A model generated the notes under the pieces. That model did no database searches. It was not told the DNA's origin and saw only the letters and a program-made list of their open reading frames with translations. A stretch of DNA of 64,000 nt. It comes from Beroe forskalii (taxonomy: Eukaryota; Ctenophora; Nuda; Beroida; Beroidae). Where the stretch lies: assembly GCA_011033025.1 (NCBI GenBank), contig WFMF01000104.1, positions 417,902-481,901 on the forward strand, written 5' to 3'. Position numbers and translations under genes: made by a program. Shown piece by piece: positions 1 to 13,135 of this stretch; the first letter of the stretch is position 1, and every line of letters starts with the position of its first letter.

Positions 1-680
1 AGCAAATACTCAGATTGATTTCAAATTCAAATTCGATTCTGCGTTTTACGTCGTTATATGTATGTTCCAAAAATGAAATTGGGATATTACTTCAAGATTT
101 TCTTGGTAGGTTTTTTCTCTTGAGAAAAATTTACCAATCGCTGATTTTATCGAATCAAGTTTGAGATTTTTCACTTCATGCTTGACGTTATTTTCAGACG
201 CTCATTTCTTCTAGTGGGATTTAGGTTGAAAAGTTTTAGACATAATAATATCCCAGCTAGCACTCAATCCGGGACAGTAGGCAGGCCAGCTCTAAAAGTC
301 TAAAATCAGATCTCAGGGAGGAGTCTTCAACTTGACTCTAACTGAGCCATGTCATCGGATTAGCCGTACTGTCCTGAAAACAAGGGAGCCTCAGCCCTCA
401 TCTACCTGAGAATCACAAGTAGGTACTATGAATCCCAATTCCCAATCCTCTTGAGTAGGTACTTATATAGGTGAACTAAGTTTGAAGCATAGCTATTAAT
501 TAGCTGGAAAGAGAGCGTCCGTCAGTCCATCCTTCCCTTTTAACTTTAAAAAGTTGATCGCATATACTTTTTGGAATGTTAATTACTTAATTGGAACATA
601 GATATTTACTAATTTATTTACAACAGCTTACACATGATCCAATGTGAGTTTTTGCTATTTCATAAAATTGTTGCCGTTTA
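1..680. other. No gene recognised
   Basis: AT-rich DNA. Nothing longer than chance ORFs and no repeat end recognised. Confidence 0.4.
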
Positions 681-724
681 GAATGTGAAAACAATTTTTG
701 TTACCTGTGCTATGTTCTCAGTCA

Positions 725-940
725 AGGGGAACGGACAATTCATCTCACGACATTTCATCTCACGACACTTTACCTCGCAATATGTCAGCTCTACGCAAAG
801 GTTAGGGTCTGGGTTAGGGTTAGGGTTAGTGTTTGGGTTAGGGTCAGGGTTAGGGTTTGGGTTAGGGTTATGGTTAGGGTCAGGACACGGAGATGAAGTG
901 TCCTGAGATGAAATGTCGTGAGATGAGATGTCGCCCACCC
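725..940. mobile_element. Small TIR element with telomere-like core
   Basis: Imperfect ~45-bp inverted ends built of CATCTCACGACATTTCATC-type sequence (732-775 and 888-933) flank about 90 bp of TTAGGG/TCAGGG/TTTGGG repeats (about 803-880). The same ends and core occur in the arms of the compound foldback at 28410-28530 and 31350-31580, so this is a short relative of it. Confidence 0.6.
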
Positions 941-1362
941 TCAGTCAATACAATCATTTGAAATATCATATTCATAATGAAGTTATGAAGCGATTGAAAA
1001 TGGAGAGCCTTATGAAACAAAACTTAAAAATTCTACTTACATTTGAAATGGAGGCGTTCATGAAATCACGAATTGAGGGAGCGAGGTTTGGTGAGGTCCC
1101 AAGCACTTGTAAGGTCAGATCTGCAGATAACTTATATATTTCTCTTCTCTAGTGTAACGAATGACAAGGATGTTCCACTGTCACTTCTGAAGTTCGGAGC
1201 TCGTCTGCAATGACAAAAATTGAATAAAATTATGATAAGGGATCTTTCACATATTACGTTATCATTTTTGGCCGATTTTAACCCCCTCCCCCTCCCCCTG
1301 TAATCAAGTTTACAGTAGTTGTATTTGGAGAGATGAGGTATGCAGTTTGGGGAATAAAGGGT

Positions 1363-1460
1363 TTATCATCCGGATTGTATGCATTAATCAGTGCAATTAA
1401 CAATGAGGCCGCAGGCCGAATTGTTAATTGACACGATTAATGCATTAAATTCGGATGATA
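1363..1460. repeat. 98-bp near-perfect hairpin
   Basis: ATCATCCGGATTGTATGCAT, near 1364, pairs with its near-complement ending at 1460, closing on GGCCGCAGGCC near 1410. It resembles the stem of a very short MITE; no duplication could be fixed. A CACATATTACGTTATCA end lies upstream at 1249. Confidence 0.5.
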
Positions 1461-1907
1461 GACACTATTTAACCATGACCCAAACGCTTAGATGGACCAA
1501 AACCACAAGATTTAGATGTTGGTTTTTCGGGGGAAAGGTTAAATAGATATTTAATATTATGTTACAAATCAAACTATTATATCCGCACTCCGCAGTATCA
1601 TGGTTTGTTTTCAAAAAAAATTGTTTTCAATTCAATGAGAAAAATCAAATTTTCAATTTTGAAATGTTAGATTTATTACATGGTCATTCGCATAAAAGTT
1701 TCGCACCAGTTTTTAAACAATTGTTTAAACCCATTATGCCGATAATGATATAAACCATTTTATGGTATATGTGGGATTGCGATGGGAACCCATCGTGTAC
1801 CATTATTTGCATGTGTTTGATTTTTATCGCTCTCTTATCAGCTGCTCTTATCACCTCGCATCGTATTGTGCCCTTGTGTTGCTATACAGTACAATAGTTA
1901 TAATATA

Positions 1908-2217
1908 CATAGCTGCCGAACCTTGGGAATTTCTTCGGGGGGGCACTTTTTGGCCCAAAAAGGAGGGCAAATCCCATAAAAAAGAGGGCATTTTTAGGTA
2001 TATTTTCAGATGAATTCTTGGTCAAAAAGTATGCCGCCCTTTTTTAGGTATATTTTCAGAATAAGTATATTTTCACGATAGGTATATTTTTGAAAGGAGG
2101 GCAAATTGCCCGAAAAGAGGGCAAAAAAGAGGGTTCGGAGGGCAAGGTCCAAAAAGGAGGGCAAAAAGAGGGCATGAGAGGGCGCCCTCCCAAAAAGAAG
2201 GCAGTTCGGCAGCTATG
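1908..2217. mobile_element. 310-bp TA-flanked MITE with AGGGCAAA iterations
   Basis: Perfect 14-bp TIRs (CATAGCTGCCGAAC and complement) with TA on both sides (1906-1907 and 2218-2219). The interior is made of GGAGGGCAAA and AGAGGGCAT variants on one strand. No coding capacity. Confidence 0.7.
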
Positions 2218-2473
2218 TACATATACAATGGAAACAATCTGGTATATATTTCATGGAAGAGGTTTTTAAAGATTCTAATGAATTATTCATTTATTCCTTA
2301 ACTAATTTATTCTAGGTAGCCTATATTTAACGTATCAATGCTCATTCTTATACATAACTGTAATGAGCCTTTGCAGATAAAGCAGCTAAAATACTTTCAA
2401 ATTTACCTAATTTTCCCAACGAATATGTAAGCTAAATACATCCAATGCTCACTTGAAGTTGCAGAAGTGAGTT

Positions 2474-2919
2474 AAGGTTTTTCTTTCCTGGATGCGCTGG
2501 TGGCTGGCATCCTAGCTTCCTAGAACGAGCTTTTTTCTGGCTTTTGAAATTGTGTCTTTAATTTCGAAATCCGAGGAGTTTTTGGAAAAAAGGGGGTATG
2601 GGTGGTGAAATTTTGGGCCTGCAATGTCCAAGATTGGCCTTTGATGTATCAAATGGACCTGTTTTGTCTCAAACGGGTCTGTGCGGTCTCATTTGGGCCT
2701 TTTTATGTCTCAAATGGGACTGTAATGTATCAATTAATGGGCATACATAGTCACAAATTGGCTAGTGCTGTCTCAAATAGGCTTGTATTATCTCAAATGG
2801 GCCTGTGATATATCAAAAGTTTCTGCTAAAAAGTGGGCCTGTGGTCGAAAAAAGTGGGTCAGAACGAAGAAAAAACCCAGCATCCTAGGGTGGGCCTGTG
2901 GCTACCTGAAAAGAAAAAC
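2474..2919. mobile_element. MITE related to the hAT-like element at 31080, with internal short repeats
   Basis: The ends TAAGGTTTTTCTTTCC (near 2474) and AAAAGAAAAACGG (near 2919), with paired GCATCCTAG motifs inside, match the ends of the 182-bp element at 31080-31261. Between about 2600 and 2820 are degenerate repeats around TGTCTCAAATGGGCCTG. The right end abuts the foldback at 2920. Confidence 0.5.
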
Positions 2920-3532
2920 GGCAAAATAATAGCAAAGGAACACAGCGAAAATTAGTATCCATTAGTTATACCATTAGTATCCGTGGTAACTGGGTGGAAA
3001 CTGGGTGGATACTATGGTGGATACTAAATGTCAGATTTAGTATCCACGGATACTAATGGATACAGTAGTCTATTTTTTAATAAATAGTATCCACCGTGGA
3101 TACTAAATTAGTATCCACTAGTTACCATTAGTTACCATCAGTTACCATTTAGTATCCACCCAGTTTCCACGGATACTATAAATTGCCGTTAGTTACCATT
3201 TAGTATCCATTAGTATCCACTGAAGAATTAGTATCCATCAGTTACCACAAAACGGCAAAAAATAATTTTAAGAGTCCATAATTCGAGCCATGTTTTATTT
3301 TTTACAGTGCCAGTGGTAACTAACACCTTTCTGTGGATACTAAATTCGATTAAAAACACAGTTAAATTTTAGTATCCACCAAAAGTGATATATACCTTAA
3401 AATGACCTTAGCTGTGGACAAAAAATACTTGGGTTACCTAAAATCAGCTAGCCCCAAAAAGATATATTATTGTCCATGATACATTTATTTCTTTTATTAT
3501 GCCTCAAAAAGCACCAATTTTGAACATGCTAG

Positions 3533-4480
3533 TATCCACACAGTTGCCATTAGTATCCACTAAGTTACCATTAGTATCCACACAGTTACCATTAGTATCC
3601 ACCCAGTTACCATTAGTATCCACCCAGTTACCATTAGTATCCACCCAGTTACCATTAGTATCCACGCAGTTACCATTAGTATCCACCCAGTTACCATTAG
3701 TATCCACCCAGTTACCATTAGTATCCACCAAATTACCATTAGTATCCACCCAGTTACCATTAGTATCCACCCAGTTACCATTAGTATCCACCCAGTTACC
3801 ATTAGTATCCACCCAGTTACCATTAGTATCCACCCAGTTACCATTAGTATCCACCCAGTTACCATTAGTATCCACCCAGTTACCATTAGTATCCACCCGG
3901 TTACCATTAGTATCCACCCAGTTACCATTAGTATCCACCCAGTTACCATTAGTATCAACCCAGTTACCATTAGTATCCACCCAGTTACCATTAGTATCCA
4001 CCCAGTTACCATTAGTATCCACGCAGTTACCATTAGTATCCACCCAGTTACCATTAGTATCCACCCAGTTACCATTAGTATCCACCCAGTTACCATTAGT
4101 ATCCACCCAGTTACCATTAGTATCCAACCCGTTACCATTAGTATCCACCCAGTAACCATTAGTATCCACCCAGTTACCATTAGTATCCACGCAGTTACCA
4201 TTAGTATAATAGTATCCACCCAGTTACTATTAGTATCCACCCAGTTACCATTAGTATCCACCCAGTTACCATTAGTATCCACCCAGTTACCATTAGTATC
4301 CACCCAGTAACCATTAGTATCCAACCAGTTACCATTAGTATCCACCCAGTTACCATTAGTATCCACCCAGTTACCATTAGTATCCACCCAGTAACCATTA
4401 GTATCCACCCAGTTACCATTAGTATCCACCCAGTTACCATTAGTATCCACCCAGTTACCATTAGTATGCACGCAGTTACC
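3533..4480 (+). repeat. 21-bp minisatellite, left arm
   Basis: About 45 units of GTATCCACCCAGTTACCATT plus one A, very homogeneous, with scattered single-base variants. It is the reverse complement of the array at 5886-6728. Twenty-one is a multiple of three, so every frame without a stop stays open for hundreds of codons. This is not evidence of a protein. Confidence 0.95.
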
Positions 4481-4769
4481 CTGATGTCACGTGATAATGA
4501 CATCACGAGACATATTACGTAGCATATCACGTAACCTCTAGTTCTATCCAGTGCCGATTATATCCAGTGCTGATTATATCCAGTGCCGATTTTATCCAGT
4601 GCCGTGTTAACCATTAATAATAATGTCATTATAGTATTTGCGCGGCTTTGTCAGGTTGATTATTCATGTTGAAATTATGAGTAAATATACGGCTAGTGTC
4701 CCATATAACTCTGGGCTCTTCATTATCTATGATAATGACATCAGTCAGAAAAATATAGTTAAGCGCATC

Positions 4770-5560
4770 TAGCACTTTAAAGGTCAGGATTAGGGTCAGG
4801 ATTTGTTAGGTTTAGGGTCAGGATTATGGTTAGGGCCATATTTAGGTTTAGAATACAAAAAAAAATTACCTTTAGGTCTGTGACGTCACTCAGCCAGAGT
4901 TATATGGGACACATACCAAATATACATTATATATTTCAAATTATAGTCGGACGTCGTCAGACCCGTGCGTCGTCAGACCCGTGCGTGAGGGGGGTCAGTT
5001 TTGACGGATGATGCCATGCCTGGCGGCTGCGGCCGTTTGACAAGGCCATAAGGTTGAATGAGAGTGCAAGAAGGGCAAGTGTCCCATATAAATTTAGAGC
5101 CTTCATAATATATGATAATGGCGTCACTCGCAAAAATAAAGTTAAGCGCATCTATCTTAGGGCTGGGGTCAGGATTAGGGTCAGGTTTGGTTAAGGTTAG
5201 GGCAACTGGCAAGGATTAAGGTTAGGGTTTTGGTTAGGGCAATAATTAGGTTTAGGATACAAAAAGATTGACGTTTAGGTCTGTGACGTCACTCAGTCAG
5301 AGTTATATGGGACACATACCAAATATACATGTATTTTAAATTATAGACATTAGACGGACGTCGTCAGACCTGTGCGTCGTCAGACCCGGGTATGTGTCCC
5401 ATATATCTCTGGCTGAGTGACGTCATAGACCTAAAGGTCAATTGTTTGTATCCTAAACCTAAATATGGCCCTAACCAAAACCCTAACCTTAATCCTGACC
5501 CTAAACCCAACCATTCCTGACCCTAATCCTGATCCTAACCCTAACCTTTAAAGCGCTAGA
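4770..5560. repeat. Core module of foldback 1 with telomere-like tracts
   Basis: Three copies of one module: 4770-4925, 5150-5330 and, inverted, 5395-5560. Each goes from AGCGCATCTAG through TTAGGG/TCAGGG-type repeats and TTTAGGTTTAGGATACAAAA to GACGTCACTCAG and ATATGGGACACAT. Near 4950 and 5370 a GTCGTCAGACCCGTGCG motif is repeated. The same module occurs at 29366-29545 and 30770-30957 in foldback 3. Confidence 0.7.
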
Positions 5561-5885
5561 TGCGCTTAACTATATTTTTCTGACTGACGTCATTATGTAT
5601 TTTAAACCGAGTTTTTTTTGTACTAAAAATACATTTATCATGCGACTTATATCAAACATCCCAATCCGCAAACTACATGACGTCATTATCATAGATAATG
5701 AAGAGCCCAGAGTTATATTAGCCGTAAATTTACTAATAATTTCAAGTTGAGGAATCAACCTGACAAAGCCGCGCATGTACTATGATATATTAATGGTTAA
5801 CACGGCACTGGATTAGGATAAAATCGGCACTGGATATAATCGGCACTGGATATAATCGGCACTGGATAGAACAAGAGGTCACGTG

Positions 5886-6728
5886 ATGGTAACTGAGTGG
5901 ATACTAATGGTAACTGGGTGGATACTAATGGTAACTGGGTGGATACTAATGGTAACTGGGTGGATACTAATGGTAACTGGGTGGATACTAATGGTAACTG
6001 GGTGGATACTAATGGTAACTGGGTGGATACTAATGGTAACTGGGTGGATACTAATGGTAACTGCGGATACTAATGGTAACTGGGTGGATACTAATGGTAA
6101 CTGGGTGGATACTAATGGTAACTGGGTGGATACTAATGGTAACTGGGTGGATACTTATGGTAACTGCGTGGATACTAATGGTAACTGGGTGGATACTAAT
6201 GGTAACTAGGTGGATACTAATGGTAACTGGGTGGATACTAATTACTAATGGAAACTGGGTGGATACTAATGGTAACTGGGTGGATACTAATGGTAACTGG
6301 GTGGATACTAATGGTTACTGGGTGGATACTTATGGTAACTGAGTGGATACTAATGGTAACTGGGTGGATACTAATGGTAACTGGGTGGATACTAATGGTA
6401 ACTGGGTGGATACTAATGGTAACTGGGTGGATACTAATGGTAACTGGGTGGATACTAATGGTAACTGGGTGGATACTAATGGTAACTGGGTGGATACTAA
6501 TGGTAACTGGGTGGATACTAATGGTAACTGGGTGGATACTAATGGTAACTGGGTGGATACTAATGGTAACTGCGGATACTAATGGTAACTGGGTGGATAC
6601 TAATGGTAACTAGGTGGATACTAATGGTAACTGCGTGGATACTAATGGTAACTGCGGATACTACTCGGTGGATACTAATGGTAACTGGGAGGATACTAAT
6701 GGTAACTGCGTGTATACTAATGGTAACT
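5886..6728 (-). repeat. 21-bp minisatellite, right arm
   Basis: About 40 units of the left-arm repeat in reverse orientation (GGTAACTGGGTGGATACTAA plus one T). A few units are shortened, as at 6063, 6570 and 6650. Together with 3533-4480 it forms the stem of foldback 1. Confidence 0.95.
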
Positions 6729-8931
6729 GAGTATAGGGCTAATAAATACACCTCATTAATGCGAATGATAATTTTTCGGAGCGGCAGGGGCTTGTAAGTG
6801 GTGGTAACTAATTTCTAAAATTCACATTTGTACACAGCTATTCTGGTTTTGGTAATAAATTTTATTTTGTGGATACTATTTCATTTAGTATCCACCCAGT
6901 TACCACTTAGTTACCATTTAGTTACCAACAGTTACCATTAGTTACCAAATTTGGGCTCCAGTATCCACGAAAATTGATTTTTTTACAAAGTGGTGGTAAC
7001 TGATGGATACTAATTCGTCAGTGGATACTAATGGATACTAAATGGTAACTAACGGCAATTTTAGTATCCGTGGAAACTGGGTGGATACTAAATGGTAACT
7101 GATGGTAACTAATGGTAACTAGTGGATACTAATTTAGTATCCACGGTGGATACTATTTATTAAAAAATAGACTACTGTATCCATTAGTATCCGTGGATAC
7201 TAAATCTGACATTTAGTATCCACCATAGTATTCAGTATCCACCCAGTTACCACGGATACTAATGGTAACTAATGGATACTAATTTTCGCTGTGTTCCTTT
7301 GCTATTATTTTGCCAGAAAACCTTAAAGTGAGTCACGATTGGCAATGCGGCTATAGTTTGGATTTGGAGAGGTCACTGTCCAAGTTACAGACAGGAATGT
7401 CCGTTGGCCCATATGCGGACTAATGACTATGGGTGTGGGGCTGGTTTGTCTGACTGGCTGTATAAAGTGATAATAAATTAGTCACATACTCACATTACCC
7501 TCTGGTATTGTGACAAACTGCTTAGGCCATTACAGTCTTCAGAATATTACCAACCTTTAGATCATCAGAGCTCTGGTTTTAAGAAAGGCAGTACTATTTC
7601 AGAGATATAAATATATTTATTCTATAATTTGATTGTTAAAGTGCCAATAAATTGATTAATATTTTGTTTTCCTGATTAATATTTTGTTTTCCTAATGATT
7701 TTTCGCACATTTATCTGCTTTTTTGTCACGAATAAATTGATTTCAGACAAAATCATAATTAATTTCAACAAATAAATACAAATTATTGACAGCTGCCAGT
7801 GATTTGTATATATATTTTTAGAAGATATTCGGATGAAAAAAATTGTATGTTTTGGTCGTTCCTAAAATCAATTATGATTTTCGAACAGAAAACTGCCTTT
7901 TTTCGTCAAGAATACATTAGATTTCAGTTTTATCTGCTTTTTAGAAATCTTGGCGGTAAACAAATAATTTTTGTCGCTCATAGAAAGTCGGCAAATTTTG
8001 AAATTACACGGACACGGATACCTGCCCCACTTTTTCACAAAAAGTTGTTAAAAATTGATACAGATCGTTGAGTTTTCCCAAATTTTCCCAGAAATTTCGA
8101 CAAAATAAATTCACTTTAAAAAGACAAACAGTAGTAATATAGTAATATAACAACGGATTGAAAAATGAAACCTCAATATTTTGTAGCCCCCTGAATCCAG
8201 ATTATACAGTACATACACCATCAAATTTAGCTTATCATTCAGTGGATGGTAAATTTTCTTTTCCGTCTATCATTCGATACTTATAGTTTAAAAAGTTTTT
8301 ATCATTTTTCTATTCACATGATTATTATTTGAAAGAGATCGTGAAAGAAAACTTCCAAATATACTATCAATATTCGATGACTGGTATAATGTAGCAAAAC
8401 TTTCATGAATGGAGTGATATAAGAAGGAATCTGTCGGTAATTCATGAAAATAAACAATGAAAAGAATTTTTGTTGTAACTGGCACAGAGTTAAATACGTT
8501 TGACGTTTAGTATCAAACTAAATCGGTGTGGTGTGTATTGTGTAACAGTCATTACGAATACAGTTTATGGTGCAAGAATCTAGAACCCTGAAGTTCTCAG
8601 CACAATTTTTGTTCACCAAATTGTAAGAAATTGGTTTAAAATTATTGAAATTGATAGAAAAGTGTCTTTGACCCTCACCCTTCAATAAAGCTTATTATAA
8701 AACAACTTGATGCACCATATATTTTGTCAACAGAGAATCACTGAACAGAAGCGACGACGAGGAAGAAAACAAAAAGGTGGCGTAGAATTCCATCTGAATT
8801 GGACTGAGTCGCAATTAGTCACCTGAAAATGGCCGATAATCTGAATGCATAATTTTTATCAATATCTCAAAGCTCATTAAAAATATAACTATAGTTAGAA
8901 ATATAACATAGTTAAATCGCAAAGTGCTATA

Positions 8932-9445
8932 GTGGGGGCCGGGGAGGTCACTGTCCCAAATGTCCAAATTTTCCTGTCCCAATTTTATTTTTTGAGTTTG
9001 GGACTGGTTTTGGGACAACTGGGACAATTGGGACAAACAAAAAGTTGAAAAATCAGTCATTTATCATTTTTCCATTGATCCAAGTTTTTCTATCATTTAA
9101 ATGAAAGTTATTTTCATAGGTACTACTGTACTAATTGTACATATGTTGGTTGATTTAATTGCAGTGGTCAAGTGTTCCCACTTCCCTATCCCAAAACCTA
9201 AGATAGGAAAAAGACAGTGGCAGTTGCAACACAGCAAGTGCTGTTATGCACAGCATGTGAGACAAAACATTAAACTGCCGCTCAAACACAAATCATTTAC
9301 AGCCCCAGTTGACTGTGTCACTTTAACCTAATTGTCCCAATGTTTCATTTGTCCCTGTCCGCATTCAATTTTTGAGTCCTTATTTGTTCCATTTTCTCTG
9401 TCCCATTTGTCCCAATTGTCCCAGTCCGCATTCACTTTTTGAGTC
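8932..9445. mobile_element. GTCCC-type element in duplication copy A, right end incomplete
   Basis: It starts GGGGGCCGGGGAGGTCACTG and continues with the GTCCCAAATGTCC, GGGACAACTGGGACA and ATTCATTT-like segments of the family at 59038-59654. It then fades into AAATTTCCCCCGAACCAG sequence without the closing C-run. Confidence 0.6.
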
Positions 9446-12400
9446 CCATTTGCCCACATATCCAAAAAATAAAATTTCCCCCGAACCAGAAATTTTGTCC
9501 ATTTTGAAGCCTGCTTTGCTCTCGCAAAATTTTTGCCTGTTTTGTCGCCCGTTGTTTTGCTCACGAAATTGACTATAGTATTAGTCATTAGGTGCCCCAA
9601 AATGTGTTTTTGCCCATAACTCGAGTTTGTGAGTATTTCAGAGCATATGTCTATTGACAAGTTGTATATAAACATGGTCATTGTTCACATTTTCCGCCCA
9701 AATGAAGTCTCTACGACCTTCCTGAGCTGAGATACGATTATCACATATCAGTCGGCTGCACTCGGCTGTACCGATTTTTCAGGCACCTTCCACAACTCGG
9801 GAGAGGTGTGGAAAGTTGCTAGATCGATTTTTCATGCGAATAAATCATGAAACCACGCAAAATCGCTTGTAGTCGAATTTGTCCACTTTTTATTATTTTT
9901 TTCCAGACGACTGTACTATTTTAGGGTATTTTCGGTATTCATTAGAATGTCGAAGAGACTTCATCTTGGGTGAAAAATGTGCAAATCACATACCTATGAC
10001 TTGTTATCAAACACATGCTCAGATTGCTCACAAACTGAGTTATGCGCCCATAACCATTTTTTGGCACCCTCATGGTTTAATCTAGGTACTTCGGCGTCTT
10101 GACTCTGACTCAGGAAAGTCGCAAAATTTTGATTTGGGTTGGCCCATATATTGGTTCGCAGCCATGGCATCGACTCCTACTAGACTCAAACCGATTGAGT
10201 TGCTGGGTATTCCAGAGCAAATCTTTATGAGCAAATTTTGACGTATATAAACATGACCATTGCATAATTCATAAAGTTTTCACACCGAACATGAATTCTC
10301 TACGACCTTCTTTCAGCTTAATAAGCATGGAAGTTCACCTCATGGGTGTCCTGAGACCAGTTTTGGCCTATAATTCGGTTCGAACATTTTGTGGTGCAAG
10401 TTTGCACACACAGCTCGCCGCAACCCAAACTCAAATATGGTTAAGGGGCCCATACCGCTGGTTTGTGAGCATTTACTCAAGGCCACATGCCCGATTCCTC
10501 AGAGTTTTGAAGTTCGGGAATCCTCATTTGTACAACTGGTGATTTTTCGGGATTCCGAGCAAAGCCGGTCAATTCTGAATCTTGAATCTCGTGTTTTGGG
10601 TATCCACGAAAATTGATTTTTTACAAAGTGAAAGGTGGTAACTGATGGATACCAATTCGTCAGTGGATACTAATGGATACTAAAATGGTAACTAACGGCA
10701 ATTTTTAGTATCCGTGGAAACTGGGTGATACTAAATGGTAACTGATGGTAACTAAAGTATCCACGGTGGATACTATTTATTAAAAAATAGACTACTGTAT
10801 CCATTAGTATCCGTGGATACTAAATCTGACATTTAGTATCCACCATAGTATCCACCCAGTATCCACCCAGTTACCACGGATACTAATGGTAACTAATGGA
10901 TACTAATTTTCGCTGTGTTCCTTTGCTATTATTTTGCCAGAAAAACCTTAAAGTGAGTCACGATTGGCAATGCGGCTATAGTTTGGATTTGGAGAGGTCA
11001 CTGTCCAAGTTACAGACAGGGAATGTCCGTTGGCCCATATGCGGACTAATGACTATGGGTGTGGGGCTGGTTTGTCTGACTGGCTGTATAAAGTGATAAT
11101 AAATTAGTCACATACTCACATTACCCTCTGGTATTGTGACATAACTGCTTAGGCCATTACAGTCTTCAGAATATTACCAACCTTTAGATCATCAGAGCTC
11201 ATTTTTAAGAAAGGCAGCACTATTTCACAGATATAAAATATATTTATTCTATAATTTGATTGTAAAAGTGCCAAGAATTTAATTAATATTTTGTTTTCCT
11301 GATTAATATTTTGTTTTCCTAATGATTTTTCGCACATTTATCTGCTTTTTTGTCACGAATAAATTGATTTCAGACAAAAATCATAATTAATTTCAACAAA
11401 TAAATACAAATTATTGACAGCTGCCAGTGATTTGTATATATATTTTAGAAGATATTCGGATGAAAAATTGTATGTTTTGGTCGTTCCTAAAATCAATTAT
11501 GATTTTTCGAACAGAAAACTGCCTTTTTTTCGTCATGAATACATTAGATTTCAGTTTTATCTGCTTTTAGAAATCTTTGGCGGTAAAACAATAATTTTCG
11601 GTCGCTCATAGAAAAAGTCGGCAAATTTTTGAAATTACACGGAGACACGGATACCTGTCCCACTTTTTCACAAAAGTTGTTAAAAATTGATACAGATCGC
11701 TGAGTTTTCCTAAATTTTCCCAGAAATTTCGACAAAAATAAATCTACCTTAAAAAGACAAACAGTAGTAATATAGTAATATAACAACGGATTGAAAATGA
11801 AACCTCAATATTTTGTAGCCCCTGAATCCAGATTATACAGTACATACACCCATCAAATTTTAGCTTATCATTCAGTGGATGGTAAATTTTCTTTCCGTCT
11901 ATCATTCGATACTTCTATAGTTTAAAAGCGCACATCATTTTTCTATTCACATGATTATTGGCCGAAAAGAGATCGTGAAAGAAAACTTTCAAATATACTA
12001 TGAATATTCGATGACTGGTATGATGTAGCAAAACTTTCATGAATGGAATGATATAAGAAGGGAATCTGTCGGTAATTCATGAAAATAAACAATGAAAAGA
12101 ATTTTTTGTTGTAACTGGCACAGATTTGAATACGTTTGACGTTTAGTATCAAACTTAAATCGGTGTGGTGTGTATTGTGTAACAGTCATTACGAATACAG
12201 TTTATGGTGCAAGATCTAAGAACCCTGAAGTTCTCAGCACAATTTTGTCCTTCACCAAATTGTATGAAATTGGTTTAAAATTATTGAGCTTGATAGAAAA
12301 GTGTCTTGACCCCTCACCCCTTCAATAAAGCCATAAAACAACTTACGCACCATATATTTTGTCAACAGAGAATTCACTGAACAGAAGCGACGACGAGGAA

Positions 12401-12570
12401 GAAAACAAAAAAGGTGGCGTAGAATTCCATCTGAATTGGACTGAGTCGCACTAGTCACCTGAAAATGGCCGATAATCTGAATGCATAATTTTTATCAATA
12501 TCTCAAAAGCTCATTAAAAAAATATAACTATAGTTAGAAATATAACTATAGTTAGAAAAATCGCAAAGTG

Positions 12571-13135
12571 CTATAGTGGGGGCCGGGGGGGAGTGTCACT
12601 GTCCCAAATGTCCAAATTTTCCCTGTCCCAATTTACTTTTTTTGAGTTTGGGACTGGTTTTTGGGACAACTGGGACAATTGGGACAAACAAAAAGTTGAA
12701 AAATCAGTCATTTATCATTTTTCCATTGATCCAAGTTTTTCTATCATTTAAATGAAAGTTATTTTCATAGGTACTACTGTACTAATTGTACATAATATGT
12801 TGGTTGTATTTAATTGCAGTGGTCAAGTGTTCCCACTTCCCTATCCCAAAACCTATGATAGGAAAAAAGACAGTGGCAGTTGCAACACAGCAAGTGCTGT
12901 TATGCAACAGCATGTGAGACAAAAAACATTAAACTGCCGCTCAAAAACACAATCATTTGTGCCCCAGTTGACTGTGTCACTTTTGTCCCAATTGTCCCAA
13001 ATGTTTCATTTGTCCCTGTCCGCATTCACTTTTTTGAGTCCCATTTGTTCCATTTTCTCTGTCCCATTTGTCCCAATTGTCCCAGTCCGCATTCACTTTT
13101 TTGAGTCCCATTTGCCCATATCCAAAAAATAAAAA
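12571..13135. mobile_element. GTCCC-type element in duplication copy B
   Basis: The duplicate of 8932-9445, with a fuller left end (GGGGGGGAGTGTCACTGTCC). It also lacks the closing C-run end. Confidence 0.6.

Larger units (their letters stand above)
2920..7314. mobile_element. Giant foldback element 1, arms of 21-bp minisatellite
   Basis: Almost the whole 4.4 kb reads as one palindrome. GGCAAAATAATAGCAAAGG at 2920 is mirrored by its complement ending at 7314. Next come mosaic GTATCCAC/GTTACCA sequence on both sides, then a 21-bp minisatellite in opposite orientation on each arm (3533-4480 and 5886-6728), then TATCCAGTGCCGAT repeats (4545-4605 and 5805-5870). The centre is a telomere-like module at 4770-5560. 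The long in-frame ORFs through the arrays are a product of the 21-bp period. No transposase is visible. Confidence 0.85.

Noticed and set aside
803..880. True telomere or subtelomere
   Set aside because: The tract is short and degenerate and is enclosed by inverted ends of a mobile element; unique sequence continues on both sides.
3533..4480. CRISPR-like array
   Set aside because: Units are contiguous 21-bp repeats without unique spacers, in a eukaryotic intron-bearing genome.
3499..6797. Long ORFs of 70-300 codons with VSTQLPL, VDTNGNW or WILMVTG heptads
   Set aside because: They exist on both strands and several frames because the repeat unit is 21 bp; there is no start context, no non-repeat domain, and the whole is a transposon palindrome.
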